Below the pieces are notes generated by a model. It made no database searches. It worked only from the letters and a program-made list of their open reading frames with translations, and was not told the DNA's origin. A stretch of DNA of 64,000 nt from Streptomyces cinerochromogenes (GTDB lineage Bacteria; Actinomycetota; Actinomycetes; Streptomycetales; Streptomycetaceae): contig NZ_BMRM01000023.1 in NCBI RefSeq assembly GCF_014648635.1, positions 62,001-126,000 of the forward strand, given 5' to 3'. The position numbers and the translations under genes are program-made. Below, in pieces: positions 44,747-54,420 of this stretch; the first letter of the stretch is position 1; the number at the start of each line of letters is the position of its first letter.

Positions 44747-45537
44747 CAGCTCAGCAGCTCCGTGGTGGTGACCGCGCGCAGTCCGCGGCGGCCGAGTTCG
44801 GTCAGGACGTCGGGGAGGGCGGCGACCGTGTCCGGGTAGCCGAAGTGCAGGCTCACCACCGATCCGTCGCGTACGCCGGCGAGGACCTGCCGGGTGACGG
44901 CGGCGGCGCCGGGGCGGGTGTAGTCGAGCGAGTCGACGTCGTACGACAGCACGTGCGGGTAGCCGGCGGCGCGGGCCAGCCGGGTGACGAGCGGGGAGGC
45001 GGACGGGGCGCGGGAGGGCCGGAACCAGGTGCCGATGGAGCCGGTGAGCCGCTTCAGCCGTTCGGCGCAGTCGGTGATCTCCCGGCGGGCCTCCGCCTCG
45101 GGCAGGGAGTTGACGCCGATGTGCCGCTGGGTGTGGTTGCCGAGGTCGTGGCCGCCGTCGAGGACGCGGCGGGCGAGGTCCGGGTGCTCGTCCAGCCAGC
45201 TGCCGACGGCGAGCACGGTGAGCCGGGCGCCGTACCGCTCGGCCGTCGTGAGCAGCGCGCGGGCCAGGGCGGGGTCGCCCTGGCCGTGGAAGGTGAGGGC
45301 CACCTGGGGACGGGTGCGCGGACCGTGGGTGATCTGGGCGGGGTGGCCGGGGTAGGCCCGGGGGGCGGGGGCCGCCGACGGGGGTGCGGAGGGCGAGGGC
45401 GAGCGGGCGGGGGAGGCCGGGGCGGGCGGAGCGGCGGCCCGGCCGGTGCCGCACCCGGTGGTGAGGGCACCGCCGGCCACGATCCCGGCGCCGGCGCGCA
45501 GCACTTCACGGCGGTGGGTGGAGGTCACACGCACCAT
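44746..45537 (-). CDS. Polysaccharide-deacetylase-fold lipoprotein with altered catalytic motif
   Basis: This 263-aa protein has an N-terminal RR-containing signal (THRREVLRAGAGIVAGGALT) ending in a lipobox Cys29, then a Pro/Ser-rich linker to about residue 62. The NodB-homology domain follows. Motif 1, normally TFDDGP, reads TFHGQG (residues 82-87), so the catalytic-base Asp and the metal-ligand Asp are both replaced. The metal histidines of motif 2 remain in GNHTQRH (His135, His139). WFRPSRA and LSYDVDSLDY match motifs 3-4. The protein may be a non-catalytic sugar-binding or altered enzyme. It is coupled to the beta-propeller lipoprotein. Confidence 0.85.
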   Translation of the reverse strand: MVRVTSTHRREVLRAGAGIVAGGALTTGCGTGRAAAPPAPASPARSPSPSAPPSAAPAPRAYPGHPAQITHGPRTRPQVALTFHGQGDPALARALLTTAERYGARLTVLAVGSWLDEHPDLARRVLDGGHDLGNHTQRHIGVNSLPEAEARREITDCAERLKRLTGSIGTWFRPSRAPSASPLVTRLARAAGYPHVLSYDVDSLDYTRPGAAAVTRQVLAGVRDGSVVSLHFGYPDTVAALPDVLTELGRRGLRAVTTTELLS

Positions 45538-45618
45538 TTAAGGGTGGTTTGGCGGGAAAACCGGAGATTAGCCCGGTTCGCCATGGCGTCGGGTCGTGCG
45601 GCGGCACCCCGGGCAGGG

Positions 45619-46281
45619 CTACCGGTCGGCGACCCTCATCTCGAACCACGTCGTCTTGCCCCGCGGCAGCAGGTCGACGCCCCAGCGGTCGGAGAGCTTG
45701 TCCACCAGGAACAGTCCGCGTCCGCTGACGTCGAGTTCCTGGACCGGCATCAGACAGGGCAGCCCGCGCGAGGGGTCGCGGACCTCCACCCGGATCCAGC
45801 CGGGGCGCCGGCGCATCCGCAGGCCGAAGACCCGGGCGCCGGTGTGCCGTACGGCGTTGCCGACGAGCTCGGAGACGAGTAAGACGGCGTCCTCGGCCAG
45901 CTTGGGGGTGAGCCGCCAGGTGCGCAGGACGACCACCTGGGCGAGCCGGCGGGCGGTGGCGGCGGACTCGGGGCGGGACGGCAGCGGCACCTCCGCCTCC
46001 GTCGGGTTACCGAACAGTTCGAGCGCCTTGAGCGCCTGCTCGTCCTCGACCGCGGGCGACCAGCGTGCCGCGGCTGCACGGCTGTGTCCCCGCGGCTGTT
46101 CGATGCCCTCCAGCCCCGCCATGCCCCCATGATGGCCGTCCGGAGCGGGCTTGGGGGCCGTTCCGGAGGAATACGCCCCCCGCACGCCCCGGTTCCGCAC
46201 CTGCTCATCGGCATATGCCGTCGACATGTCGATGTCCGGTACGACCCTGCTGACCTGCGGCGACGACTCGCTTCCCGGCAA
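45619..46281 (-). CDS. ATP-binding protein of the anti-sigma kinase (RsbW/SpoIIAB-like) fold
   Basis: This 220-aa protein has a C-terminal HATPase_c_2 domain: N-box LLVSELVGNAVRHTGA near residue 145, VEVRDPSRGLP, and GRGLFLVDKLSDRWGVD. The roughly 95-residue N-terminal region has no recognised domain. Streptomyces has many such single-domain kinases that may bind sigma or anti-anti-sigma factors; none is adjacent here. The start is uncertain: a TTG at 46281 has GAGGGAG 8 bases upstream, and an ATG at 46122 would give a 167-aa protein. A pair of CTTAAG palindromes lies 25-45 bases upstream of the TTG. Confidence 0.8.
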   Translation of the reverse strand: MPGSESSPQVSRVVPDIDMSTAYADEQVRNRGVRGAYSSGTAPKPAPDGHHGGMAGLEGIEQPRGHSRAAAARWSPAVEDEQALKALELFGNPTEAEVPLPSRPESAATARRLAQVVVLRTWRLTPKLAEDAVLLVSELVGNAVRHTGARVFGLRMRRRPGWIRVEVRDPSRGLPCLMPVQELDVSGRGLFLVDKLSDRWGVDLLPRGKTTWFEMRVADR

Positions 46282-46305
46282 TCGACGGACTCCCTCGACA
46301 CAGCA

Positions 46306-46327
46306 GGCTTAAGGCTGCCTTAAGGCT
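46306..46327. promoter_or_regulatory. Two CTTAAG palindromes one helical turn apart
   Basis: GGCTTAAGGCT and GCCTTAAGGCT are adjacent, with CTTAAG cores at 46308-46313 and 46319-46324, 11 bases apart. GCCTTAAGGC (46317-46326) is a perfect palindrome. The element lies 25-46 bases before the TTG start of the kinase-like gene. It is AT-richer than its surroundings and could be an operator. Confidence 0.35.
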
Positions 46328-46421
46328 CCCATAAACCGCCCCATCGAGGGACCCGAATGAGACGACGCGTCAACTGCAAGGCGACCCACCGCGGTCGGCG
46401 GAGCGTTCACGCGGTCGGCCG

Positions 46422-47189
46422 TCAGACGAACTTGGCCTTGCCCGGCCCCTCCTCCACGAAGCTGCGCATGCCCCGCTCGCGGTCCTCGGTGGCGAACAGG
46501 CCCGCGAACCAGTTCCGTTCGACGGCGAGCCCGGTGTCGATGTCGGCCTCCAGGCCGGTGTCGACGGACTCCTTCGCCGCGCGCAGCGCGATCGCCGGCC
46601 CCTGGGCGAGCTTCGCGGCCCAGGCGTGCGCCTGCTCGTACACCTCGGCGGCCGGGACGACCCGGTCCACCAGGCCGATGGCGAGGGCCTCGTCGGCCCT
46701 GACCTGACGGCCCGTGAAGATGAGGTCCTTGGCCTTGGAGGGGCCGATCAGCCGGGGCAGCCGCTGGGTGCCGCCGGCGCCCGGGATCAGGCCGAGCAGG
46801 ATCTCGGGCTGGCCGAGCTTGGCGTTGTCGGCGGCGATGCGGTAGTCGGCGCACAGGGCCAGCTCGCAGCCGCCGCCGAGCGCGTAGCCGGTGATGGCGG
46901 CGACGACGGGCTTGGGGATGCGGGCCACGGCGGTGAAGGAGTCCTGCAGGGCGCGGGAGCGACGGACCATCGCGGCGTGGTCCATGTTCTGCATCTCCTT
47001 GATGTCCGCGCCCGCCGCGAACACCCGCTCACCACCGTAGATCACCACGGCGCGCACGTCGTCGCGGTCCGTGGCCTCCTCGGCCAGCTCTTTCAGCCGG
47101 TCCTGGGTGGCGATGTCCAGGGCGTTCATCGGCGGCCGGTCCAGCCGCAGGGTGCCGACGCCTTCGGCGACTTCGAGAGTGACGGTCAT
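46422..47189 (-). CDS. Enoyl-CoA hydratase/isomerase (crotonase fold)
   Basis: This 255-aa enzyme hydrates trans-2-enoyl-CoA to 3-hydroxyacyl-CoA in fatty acid beta-oxidation, or catalyses a related reaction on CoA esters. The oxyanion-hole segments are RVFAAGADIKEM and GYALGGGCELAL. The two catalytic glutamates are present: Glu109 and Glu129 (QPEILLGLIPGAGG). This pair fits a true hydratase rather than an isomerase. It starts MTVTLEVAEGVGTLRLDRPP at the ATG at 47189. It is flanked by a terminator serving the upstream L,D-transpeptidase gene, so it probably has its own promoter. Confidence 0.93.
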   Translation of the reverse strand: MTVTLEVAEGVGTLRLDRPPMNALDIATQDRLKELAEEATDRDDVRAVVIYGGERVFAAGADIKEMQNMDHAAMVRRSRALQDSFTAVARIPKPVVAAITGYALGGGCELALCADYRIAADNAKLGQPEILLGLIPGAGGTQRLPRLIGPSKAKDLIFTGRQVRADEALAIGLVDRVVPAAEVYEQAHAWAAKLAQGPAIALRAAKESVDTGLEADIDTGLAVERNWFAGLFATEDRERGMRSFVEEGPGKAKFV

Positions 47190-47219
47190 GGAGGCAGGTT
47201 AACGGGCACTAACGGCACG

Positions 47220-47252
47220 GGGCCCGGTGCCGTAGGTCACAGCACCGGGCCC
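47220..47252 (-). terminator. Terminator after the first L,D-transpeptidase gene
   Basis: GGGCCCGGTGC (47220-47230) pairs perfectly with GCACCGGGCCC (47242-47252), an 11-bp stem with an 11-base loop, 16 bases past the stop of the transpeptidase gene read on the minus strand. Confidence 0.75.
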
Positions 47253-47268
47253 TCGGGTCGGACCGGGC

Positions 47269-48501
47269 TCACTTCTTCCAGTCCGCCCACGCCATGTTCC
47301 AGCCGTTGAGGCCGTTGTCCGGGGCCACCGTGGCGTCGTGGGAGTTCTTGACCACCACCACGTCACCGACCATCGAGTGGTTGAAGAACCAGGCGGCCGG
47401 GACGGAGCCGTCGTAACCGCCGCGCACGTCGCGCAGGCCGACGCAGCCGTGGCTGGCGTTGTAGTTGCCGAAGGCGCCGCCGCCCCAGTAGTTGCCGTGG
47501 ATGAAGGTGCCGGAGGTGGTGAGGCGGATGGCGTGCGGGACGTCCTTGATGTCGTACTCGCCGCCGTAGCCGACGGTCTCGCCGTTCATCCGGGTGACGG
47601 CGAGCTTCTCGCTCATGACCATCTGGCCGTTCCAGGTCTCGTAGCCGGGCTTGCCGGTGGTGACCGGGAGCGTCTTGACGACCTTGCCGTCCCGGGTGAC
47701 CTTCATCGTGTGCTTCTTGGCGTCCACGACGGAGACCTGGTTGCGGCCGATGGTGAACTTCACGGTCTTGCGCTGCTTGCCGTAGACGCCGTCGCGGCCC
47801 TCGACGCCGTCCAGGTCGAGGTCGACGGTGACCTTGGTGCCGGCCTTCCAGTACTTCTCGGGACGGAAGTCCAGGCGGTCGTTGCCGAACCAGTGACCCT
47901 CGACGTCGACGGCCGGCTCGGTCTTGACGCGGACGGCCTTCTCGACCGCCTCCGGGCTGGTGATGCCCCGGGTGAAGCGTATGGAGAACGGCATGCCGAC
48001 GCCGACGGTGGAGCCGTCCTCGGGCGTGAAGTAGCCGACGAAGGTGTTCTTCGGCGTCAGCGTGGTGAAGGTGGCGTCCTCGGCGGCCTCGCGGCCCTCG
48101 GAGTCCTTGGCGACCGCGTGCACCGTGTACTTGGTGGCCGCGGCCAGATGGGTCGACGGCGTCCAGGAGGAGCCGCCGCCGGTGAGGGCGCCGTCGACCT
48201 TCGCGCCCTTGGTGTCCTTGACGGTGACCTCGGTCAGCCTGCCCCGGGCCACGCTCACCTTGAGCGCGCCGCTGGTGTCGACGCCGGTCGCCCCGGACCG
48301 GGGCGCGATGCTGACGGCGGCCGTGGACTGCCCGCCCTTCCTGCCGTCGTCCTTGCCCTTGCCGTCCCCGGAACCGGACCCCGAGTCGTCGCCCCCGCCG
48401 CACGCGGTGAGCGCCAGCACCAGGGCGCCGGCTATGACTGCCAGTCCCCTACGGCCTCGCCGTCCCCGAGCCGACGCCCCCGCCACAGGCCGCATGTTCA
48501 A
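47269..48501 (-). CDS. L,D-transpeptidase lipoprotein (Ig-like plus YkuD) 1
   Basis: This 410-aa lipoprotein makes 3-3 crosslinks in peptidoglycan. The signal ends at a lipobox, LTAC (Cys34), followed by a Gly/Asp/Ser-rich linker. Two Ig-like domains follow (about residues 60-260), then the YkuD catalytic domain with HGNYWGGGAFGNYNASHGC VGL, whose nucleophile is Cys353. It ends in the actinobacterial C-terminal APDNGLNGWNMAWADWKK. I choose the TTG at 48501 because GGGGAG is 6 bases upstream; an ATG two codons later is 12 bases from it. The next gene upstream is a paralogue. Confidence 0.93.
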   Translation of the reverse strand: MNMRPVAGASARGRRGRRGLAVIAGALVLALTACGGGDDSGSGSGDGKGKDDGRKGGQSTAAVSIAPRSGATGVDTSGALKVSVARGRLTEVTVKDTKGAKVDGALTGGGSSWTPSTHLAAATKYTVHAVAKDSEGREAAEDATFTTLTPKNTFVGYFTPEDGSTVGVGMPFSIRFTRGITSPEAVEKAVRVKTEPAVDVEGHWFGNDRLDFRPEKYWKAGTKVTVDLDLDGVEGRDGVYGKQRKTVKFTIGRNQVSVVDAKKHTMKVTRDGKVVKTLPVTTGKPGYETWNGQMVMSEKLAVTRMNGETVGYGGEYDIKDVPHAIRLTTSGTFIHGNYWGGGAFGNYNASHGCVGLRDVRGGYDGSVPAAWFFNHSMVGDVVVVKNSHDATVAPDNGLNGWNMAWADWKK

Positions 48502-48659
48502 GTTGTTCTCCCCTCGCCGGGCCTGTGCTCAGGCCCGCTCCCCACCACTTCGGTGCGCGCATATTAACTGCCAGGTTTTGAGCGAGGTGTCAGGCATAGG
48601 TCACCGTTCCGTCGCGACTTCCGCCCGACACCCGCGTCCCGCCCCCGCCCCTCACCTGG

Positions 48660-49883
48660 TTACTTCACCGCGCTGCCCGCTTTCCACTCCTTCCAGCCCA
48701 TGTTCCACCCGCCGAGGCCGTTGTCGGGGGCGACCGTCTTGTCCTTGCTGTTCACCACTTCGACGACGTCCCCGACGAGGCTGCGGTCGAAGAACCAGCC
48801 GGCCGGGGTGTCCGAGCCGCCGCCCTTGACGTCCCTCAGACCCACGCAGCCGTGGCTGACGTTGACCTGGCCGGGGGCGTCCGGCGCCCAGTAGTTGCCG
48901 TGCAGGAAGGTCCCGGAGTCGGTGAGCTTCATGGCGTGCGGGACGTCGGGGATGTCGTACTCGGCGCCGAGGCCGACCGTCTGGCTGTTCATGCGGGTGA
49001 CCTCCAGCATGTCCATCACCACCATCTTCCCGTTGTACGTCGGGTGCTTGGGGGCGCCCGCGGTGATGGGGACGGTGGCCAGGAGCTGTCCGTCGCGCCG
49101 CACCTCCATGGTGTGCTCGGCCGCGTCGACCAGGGAGACCTGGCTGCGGCCGACGGTGAAGGAGATCGTCTTGTCCTGCAGGCCGTAGACGCCGCGGGCG
49201 CCCTCGACGTCCCGCAGGTCCAGGTCGACGGTGACCTCGGTGCCGGGCTTCCAGTAGCGCTCGGGGCGGAAGTCCAGGCGGCCCTTGCCGAACCAGTGCG
49301 GGCGGATCTCCACCGGAGGCCGGGCGCTGACGCGGACGGCGCGTTCGACGGCGGCGCGGTCGGTGATCTCCTGGCTGAAGGAGAGCGAAACGATCATGCC
49401 GGTGCCGACGGTGGCCCGGTTCTCCGGGCTGACGTAGGCGATGAACCGCCGGTCGGGGACGTAGGTGGTGAAGGTGGTGTGCCGGGCCGTGCGGCGGCCG
49501 TGGGAGTCCAGGGCGACCACGTCGACGGTGTACTTCGCGGCCAGCGCCAGCCGGTCCTCGTCCGGCCGCCAGGTCAGCCCGTCCTCGCCGATCCGCCCCG
49601 GGACCGGGGAGTCCTGGGCGTCCTGCGACTTCACCACGGTGACCTTCTCCAGCCGCCCGCCGGGCACCCGGACCAGCAGCCGGTCGCCGGGGCGTACGGC
49701 CTTGCTGCCGTCGTCGGGGGTCACCCGGATGACGTCCTCGGGGGGCGGGGGCTCGCCCAGTGCCCCGCCCATGCCCAGCGGGCCCGGGCCGTCCACGGAG
49801 CAGCCCGCGAGCAGCCCCGCCCATGTCAGTACGGCGGCCAGCGCGGCCCCCGCGCGCCGTGCGCGTCCAGTTGCGTGCCTCAC
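48660..49883 (-). CDS. L,D-transpeptidase lipoprotein (Ig-like plus YkuD) 2
   Basis: This 407-aa paralogue of the downstream gene has the same architecture: lipobox GLLAGC (Cys28), Ig-like domains with VIRVTPDDGSKAVRPGDRLL and RFIAYVSPENRATVGTG, then YkuD with HGNYWAPDAPGQVNVSHGC VGL (Cys346) and the ending APDNGLGGWNMGWKEWKAG. The two differ most in the linker after the lipobox and in the first Ig domain. The start is the GTG at 49883; the ribosome site (TTGAG) is weak. It is divergent from glgX across 232 bases. Such enzymes are beta-lactam targets and set 3-3 crosslinking in Streptomyces walls. Confidence 0.92.
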   Translation of the reverse strand: MRHATGRARRAGAALAAVLTWAGLLAGCSVDGPGPLGMGGALGEPPPPEDVIRVTPDDGSKAVRPGDRLLVRVPGGRLEKVTVVKSQDAQDSPVPGRIGEDGLTWRPDEDRLALAAKYTVDVVALDSHGRRTARHTTFTTYVPDRRFIAYVSPENRATVGTGMIVSLSFSQEITDRAAVERAVRVSARPPVEIRPHWFGKGRLDFRPERYWKPGTEVTVDLDLRDVEGARGVYGLQDKTISFTVGRSQVSLVDAAEHTMEVRRDGQLLATVPITAGAPKHPTYNGKMVVMDMLEVTRMNSQTVGLGAEYDIPDVPHAMKLTDSGTFLHGNYWAPDAPGQVNVSHGCVGLRDVKGGGSDTPAGWFFDRSLVGDVVEVVNSKDKTVAPDNGLGGWNMGWKEWKAGSAVK

Positions 49884-50115
49884 GCGAGACTCAACGACGG
49901 CGCCCGCTCCGGGGAAACGTGAGTGCGAGCCACGCGGTGGGCAGAACAGAGGGAAGGACGACAGGCCGGGGAGCCTCCGCCAGTGCGGACGGCGCCCCGG
50001 CCCGACACGAGCCGTCGGGGCGCAGCCGTACCGGCGGCCGGGGCGCCGCGCGGGTGCGCTCCCGGCTTCCCGGTGGGGCCGACCGCTGGCGCGCCACTGA
50101 GAAGAGGGGCCGACA

Positions 50116-52359
<2,244 letters not shown>

Positions 52360-52465
52360 GCCTGTGTGACACCTGTGCGTGACGCGGATCACGCCCTCCG
52401 AGTGCAGCGCCGACGGGGGTCAAGGGCCTTTCTCCTGGTGAAGACAGCCGGCGAGAACGGGGACC

Positions 52466-52978
52466 GTGGGGATGGAGCAGACCAGGGCCGGTGAGTACGA
52501 CGCGTTCGTGGCGGCCCGCTGGTCGGTGTTGTTCCATCTCGCCCGTCTGCTCACCGGAGGGGACCGGCACCGCGCCGAGGACCTGTTGCAGGAGTCCTTG
52601 GTCAAGCTGTGGTTCGTCTGGCCGAAGGTCGCCGACGAGGCGCCGGAGGCCTATGTGCGCAAGGTGCTCGCGCGGGCCGCGGCGCGTTCGGCCCGGCGGC
52701 GCTGGTGGGGCGAGCGGCCCGTGGAGCAGCTGCCGGAGGTGGCGGCGGCCGGTGACATGTCGGCGACCGTGGCCGAGCGGTCCCGGCTGGAGGCGGCGCT
52801 CGCCCAGCTGACACCGCAGCAGCGGGCCGCGGTGGTCCTGCGCTACTACCAGGATCTGCCCGACCGGCAGGTCGCCGAGACCCTGGGCTGCCCGGTGGGC
52901 ACGGCCCGGTCCCATGCCGCGCGCGGGGTGGCCCGGCTGCGCCGGCTCCTGGCCGACGTCATCGAGCCGGTGGGGTGA
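52466..52978 (+). CDS. SigE-family ECF RNA polymerase sigma factor
   Basis: This 170-aa sigma factor of the SigE-type (TIGR02983) subgroup has region 2 in EYDAFVAARWSVLFHLARLL and RAEDLLQESLVKLWFVWPKV, and region 4 in LEAALAQLTPQQRAAVVLRY YQDLPDRQVAETLGCPVGTARSHAARGVARL. It directs RNA polymerase to an unknown set of promoters. The start is a GTG at 52466, with an ATG two codons later as the alternative. It ends 10 bases before a membrane protein gene that is probably its regulator, as is usual for this group. Confidence 0.93.
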   Translation: MGMEQTRAGEYDAFVAARWSVLFHLARLLTGGDRHRAEDLLQESLVKLWFVWPKVADEAPEAYVRKVLARAAARSARRRWWGERPVEQLPEVAAAGDMSATVAERSRLEAALAQLTPQQRAAVVLRYYQDLPDRQVAETLGCPVGTARSHAARGVARLRRLLADVIEPVG

Positions 52979-52988
52979 GGGAAGAGTC

Positions 52989-53513
52989 ATGGATCACTTC
53001 GAGCGGCAGCTGACGCAGCTCATGCACCAGGACCGGCAGCCGGCGTCCTTCGAGGCCCGGCACCGGGAGGCGCTGCGCGCGGGGGTGCGGGCCCGGCGCC
53101 GGGTGCGCACCGCGCGCCGGACCGCCGGCTCCGTGCTGGTGGTGGCCGGGCTCGGCCTGGGCCTGTTGCTGTGGCCGCACGGCCACACCGTCGACCGGCC
53201 CAGCGCACCCCAGCCCATGAGCAGCCCCGGGCCGACACCGAGCAGTTCGCCGACCGGGTCACCGACCGAGTCGCCGAGCGCGCCGCCGTACACGCCGTCC
53301 GGGCCGTCCTCGACGCCGACGGACACCGCGACACCGGACGGGACCTCGGCCACGTCCGTGCCGCCCGCGACCACCGGCGGTCCGGCCACCGCCACGCACG
53401 CGCCGCCGCCGGCCACCTCCACCGCGCGCGACGACAGCAGCACCACACCGCCGGCCACCGCCTCGGTGAGCGCGCCCGCCGAACCCTCGTCCGAGGTGAG
53501 CGCGGGCGACTAG
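52989..53513 (+). CDS. Single-pass membrane protein, probable sigma-factor regulator
   Basis: This 174-aa protein has a cytoplasmic N-terminus of about 40 residues (MDHFERQLTQLMHQDRQPAS), an Arg-rich stop-transfer segment (RARRRVRTARRT), one membrane helix (AGSVLVVAGLGLGLLLW) and a Ser/Thr/Pro-rich extracellular tail of about 100 residues. No zinc anti-sigma HxxxCxxC motif is seen. The gene starts 10 bases after the ECF sigma gene, the usual place for a cognate membrane anti-sigma or partner. The low-complexity tail would be O-glycosylated or wall-embedded. Function is inferred from position. Confidence 0.8.
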   Translation: MDHFERQLTQLMHQDRQPASFEARHREALRAGVRARRRVRTARRTAGSVLVVAGLGLGLLLWPHGHTVDRPSAPQPMSSPGPTPSSSPTGSPTESPSAPPYTPSGPSSTPTDTATPDGTSATSVPPATTGGPATATHAPPPATSTARDDSSTTPPATASVSAPAEPSSEVSAGD

Positions 53514-53583
53514 CCGGCTCCCGCCCCTCCCGCCCGCGCCTGCCCTCGGCACGCCCGACACACCAGAACAAACGGGGACTCAC

Positions 53584-54420
53584 GTGACATACATCCGACC
53601 GAGCCGATCGAGCAGGCCGGGCCGGCCGCCGGCCCCGGCGCCGGCGCCTTGGCGCACCCCGCTGCGGGCGCCCGCGACCGCCGACGGGGAGCCCGTCCTG
53701 GACGTGGCCGTGCCGGTGTTCAACGAGGAGAAGGACCTGGAGCCCAACGTCCGGCGGCTGCACACGCACCTGCGGGACACCTTCCCCTACCCGTTCCGGA
53801 TCACCATCGCCGACAACGCGAGCACCGACCGCACCCCGGCCATCGCCGCCCGGCTGGCCGCCGAACTCCCCGAGGTGGCCTCGCTGCGGCTGCCCCAGAA
53901 GGGGCGCGGCCGGGCCCTCAGGGCCGCCTGGTCCGGCTCCCGGGCGCCCGTGCTGGCGTACCTCGACGTGGACCTGTCCACCGGACTCGCCGCGCTGCTG
54001 CCGCTGGTCGCCCCGCTCATCTCGGGCCACTCCGACCTGGCCATCGGCACCCGGCTGGCGCCCGGCGCGCGGGTGGTGCGCGGGACCAAGCGGGAGGTCA
54101 TATCCCGCTGTTACAACGTGCTGCTGCGGTGCACGCTCGCCGTCGGGTTCTCCGACGCCCAGTGCGGCTTCAAGGCGGTCAGGCGGGAGACCGCCGAGCG
54201 GCTGCTGCCGCTGGTGCGGGACGGGGAGTGGTTCTTCGACACCGAACTGCTGGTCCTCGCCGAGCGGGCGGGCCTGAGGATCCACGAGGTGCCGGTGGAC
54301 TGGGTCGACGACCCGGACAGCAGCGTCGACATCCTCGCCACCGCGCTGGCGGACCTGCGCGGGATCGCCCGGATGCGGCGCACCCTGGCCCGCCGCCGGC
54401 CGAGGCCGGTGGCCCGGTGA
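53584..54420 (+). CDS. Family 2 glycosyltransferase (polyprenyl-phosphate glycosyltransferase-like)
   Basis: This 278-aa GT-A enzyme has DVAVPVFNEEKDLEPNVRRL, TIADNASTDRT, and the metal-binding DXD-like YLDVDLSTG. The LPQKGRGRALRAAW segment and the conserved QCGFKAVRRE resemble the dolichyl-phosphate beta-glucosyl/mannosyltransferase group. These make polyprenyl-phosphate sugars used as donors outside the membrane. A Pro-rich N-terminus of about 35 residues precedes the domain. The start is a GTG at 53584. It overlaps the next gene by GTGA, a membrane glycosyltransferase that could use the donor. Confidence 0.9.
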   Translation: MTYIRPSRSSRPGRPPAPAPAPWRTPLRAPATADGEPVLDVAVPVFNEEKDLEPNVRRLHTHLRDTFPYPFRITIADNASTDRTPAIAARLAAELPEVASLRLPQKGRGRALRAAWSGSRAPVLAYLDVDLSTGLAALLPLVAPLISGHSDLAIGTRLAPGARVVRGTKREVISRCYNVLLRCTLAVGFSDAQCGFKAVRRETAERLLPLVRDGEWFFDTELLVLAERAGLRIHEVPVDWVDDPDSSVDILATALADLRGIARMRRTLARRRPRPVAR

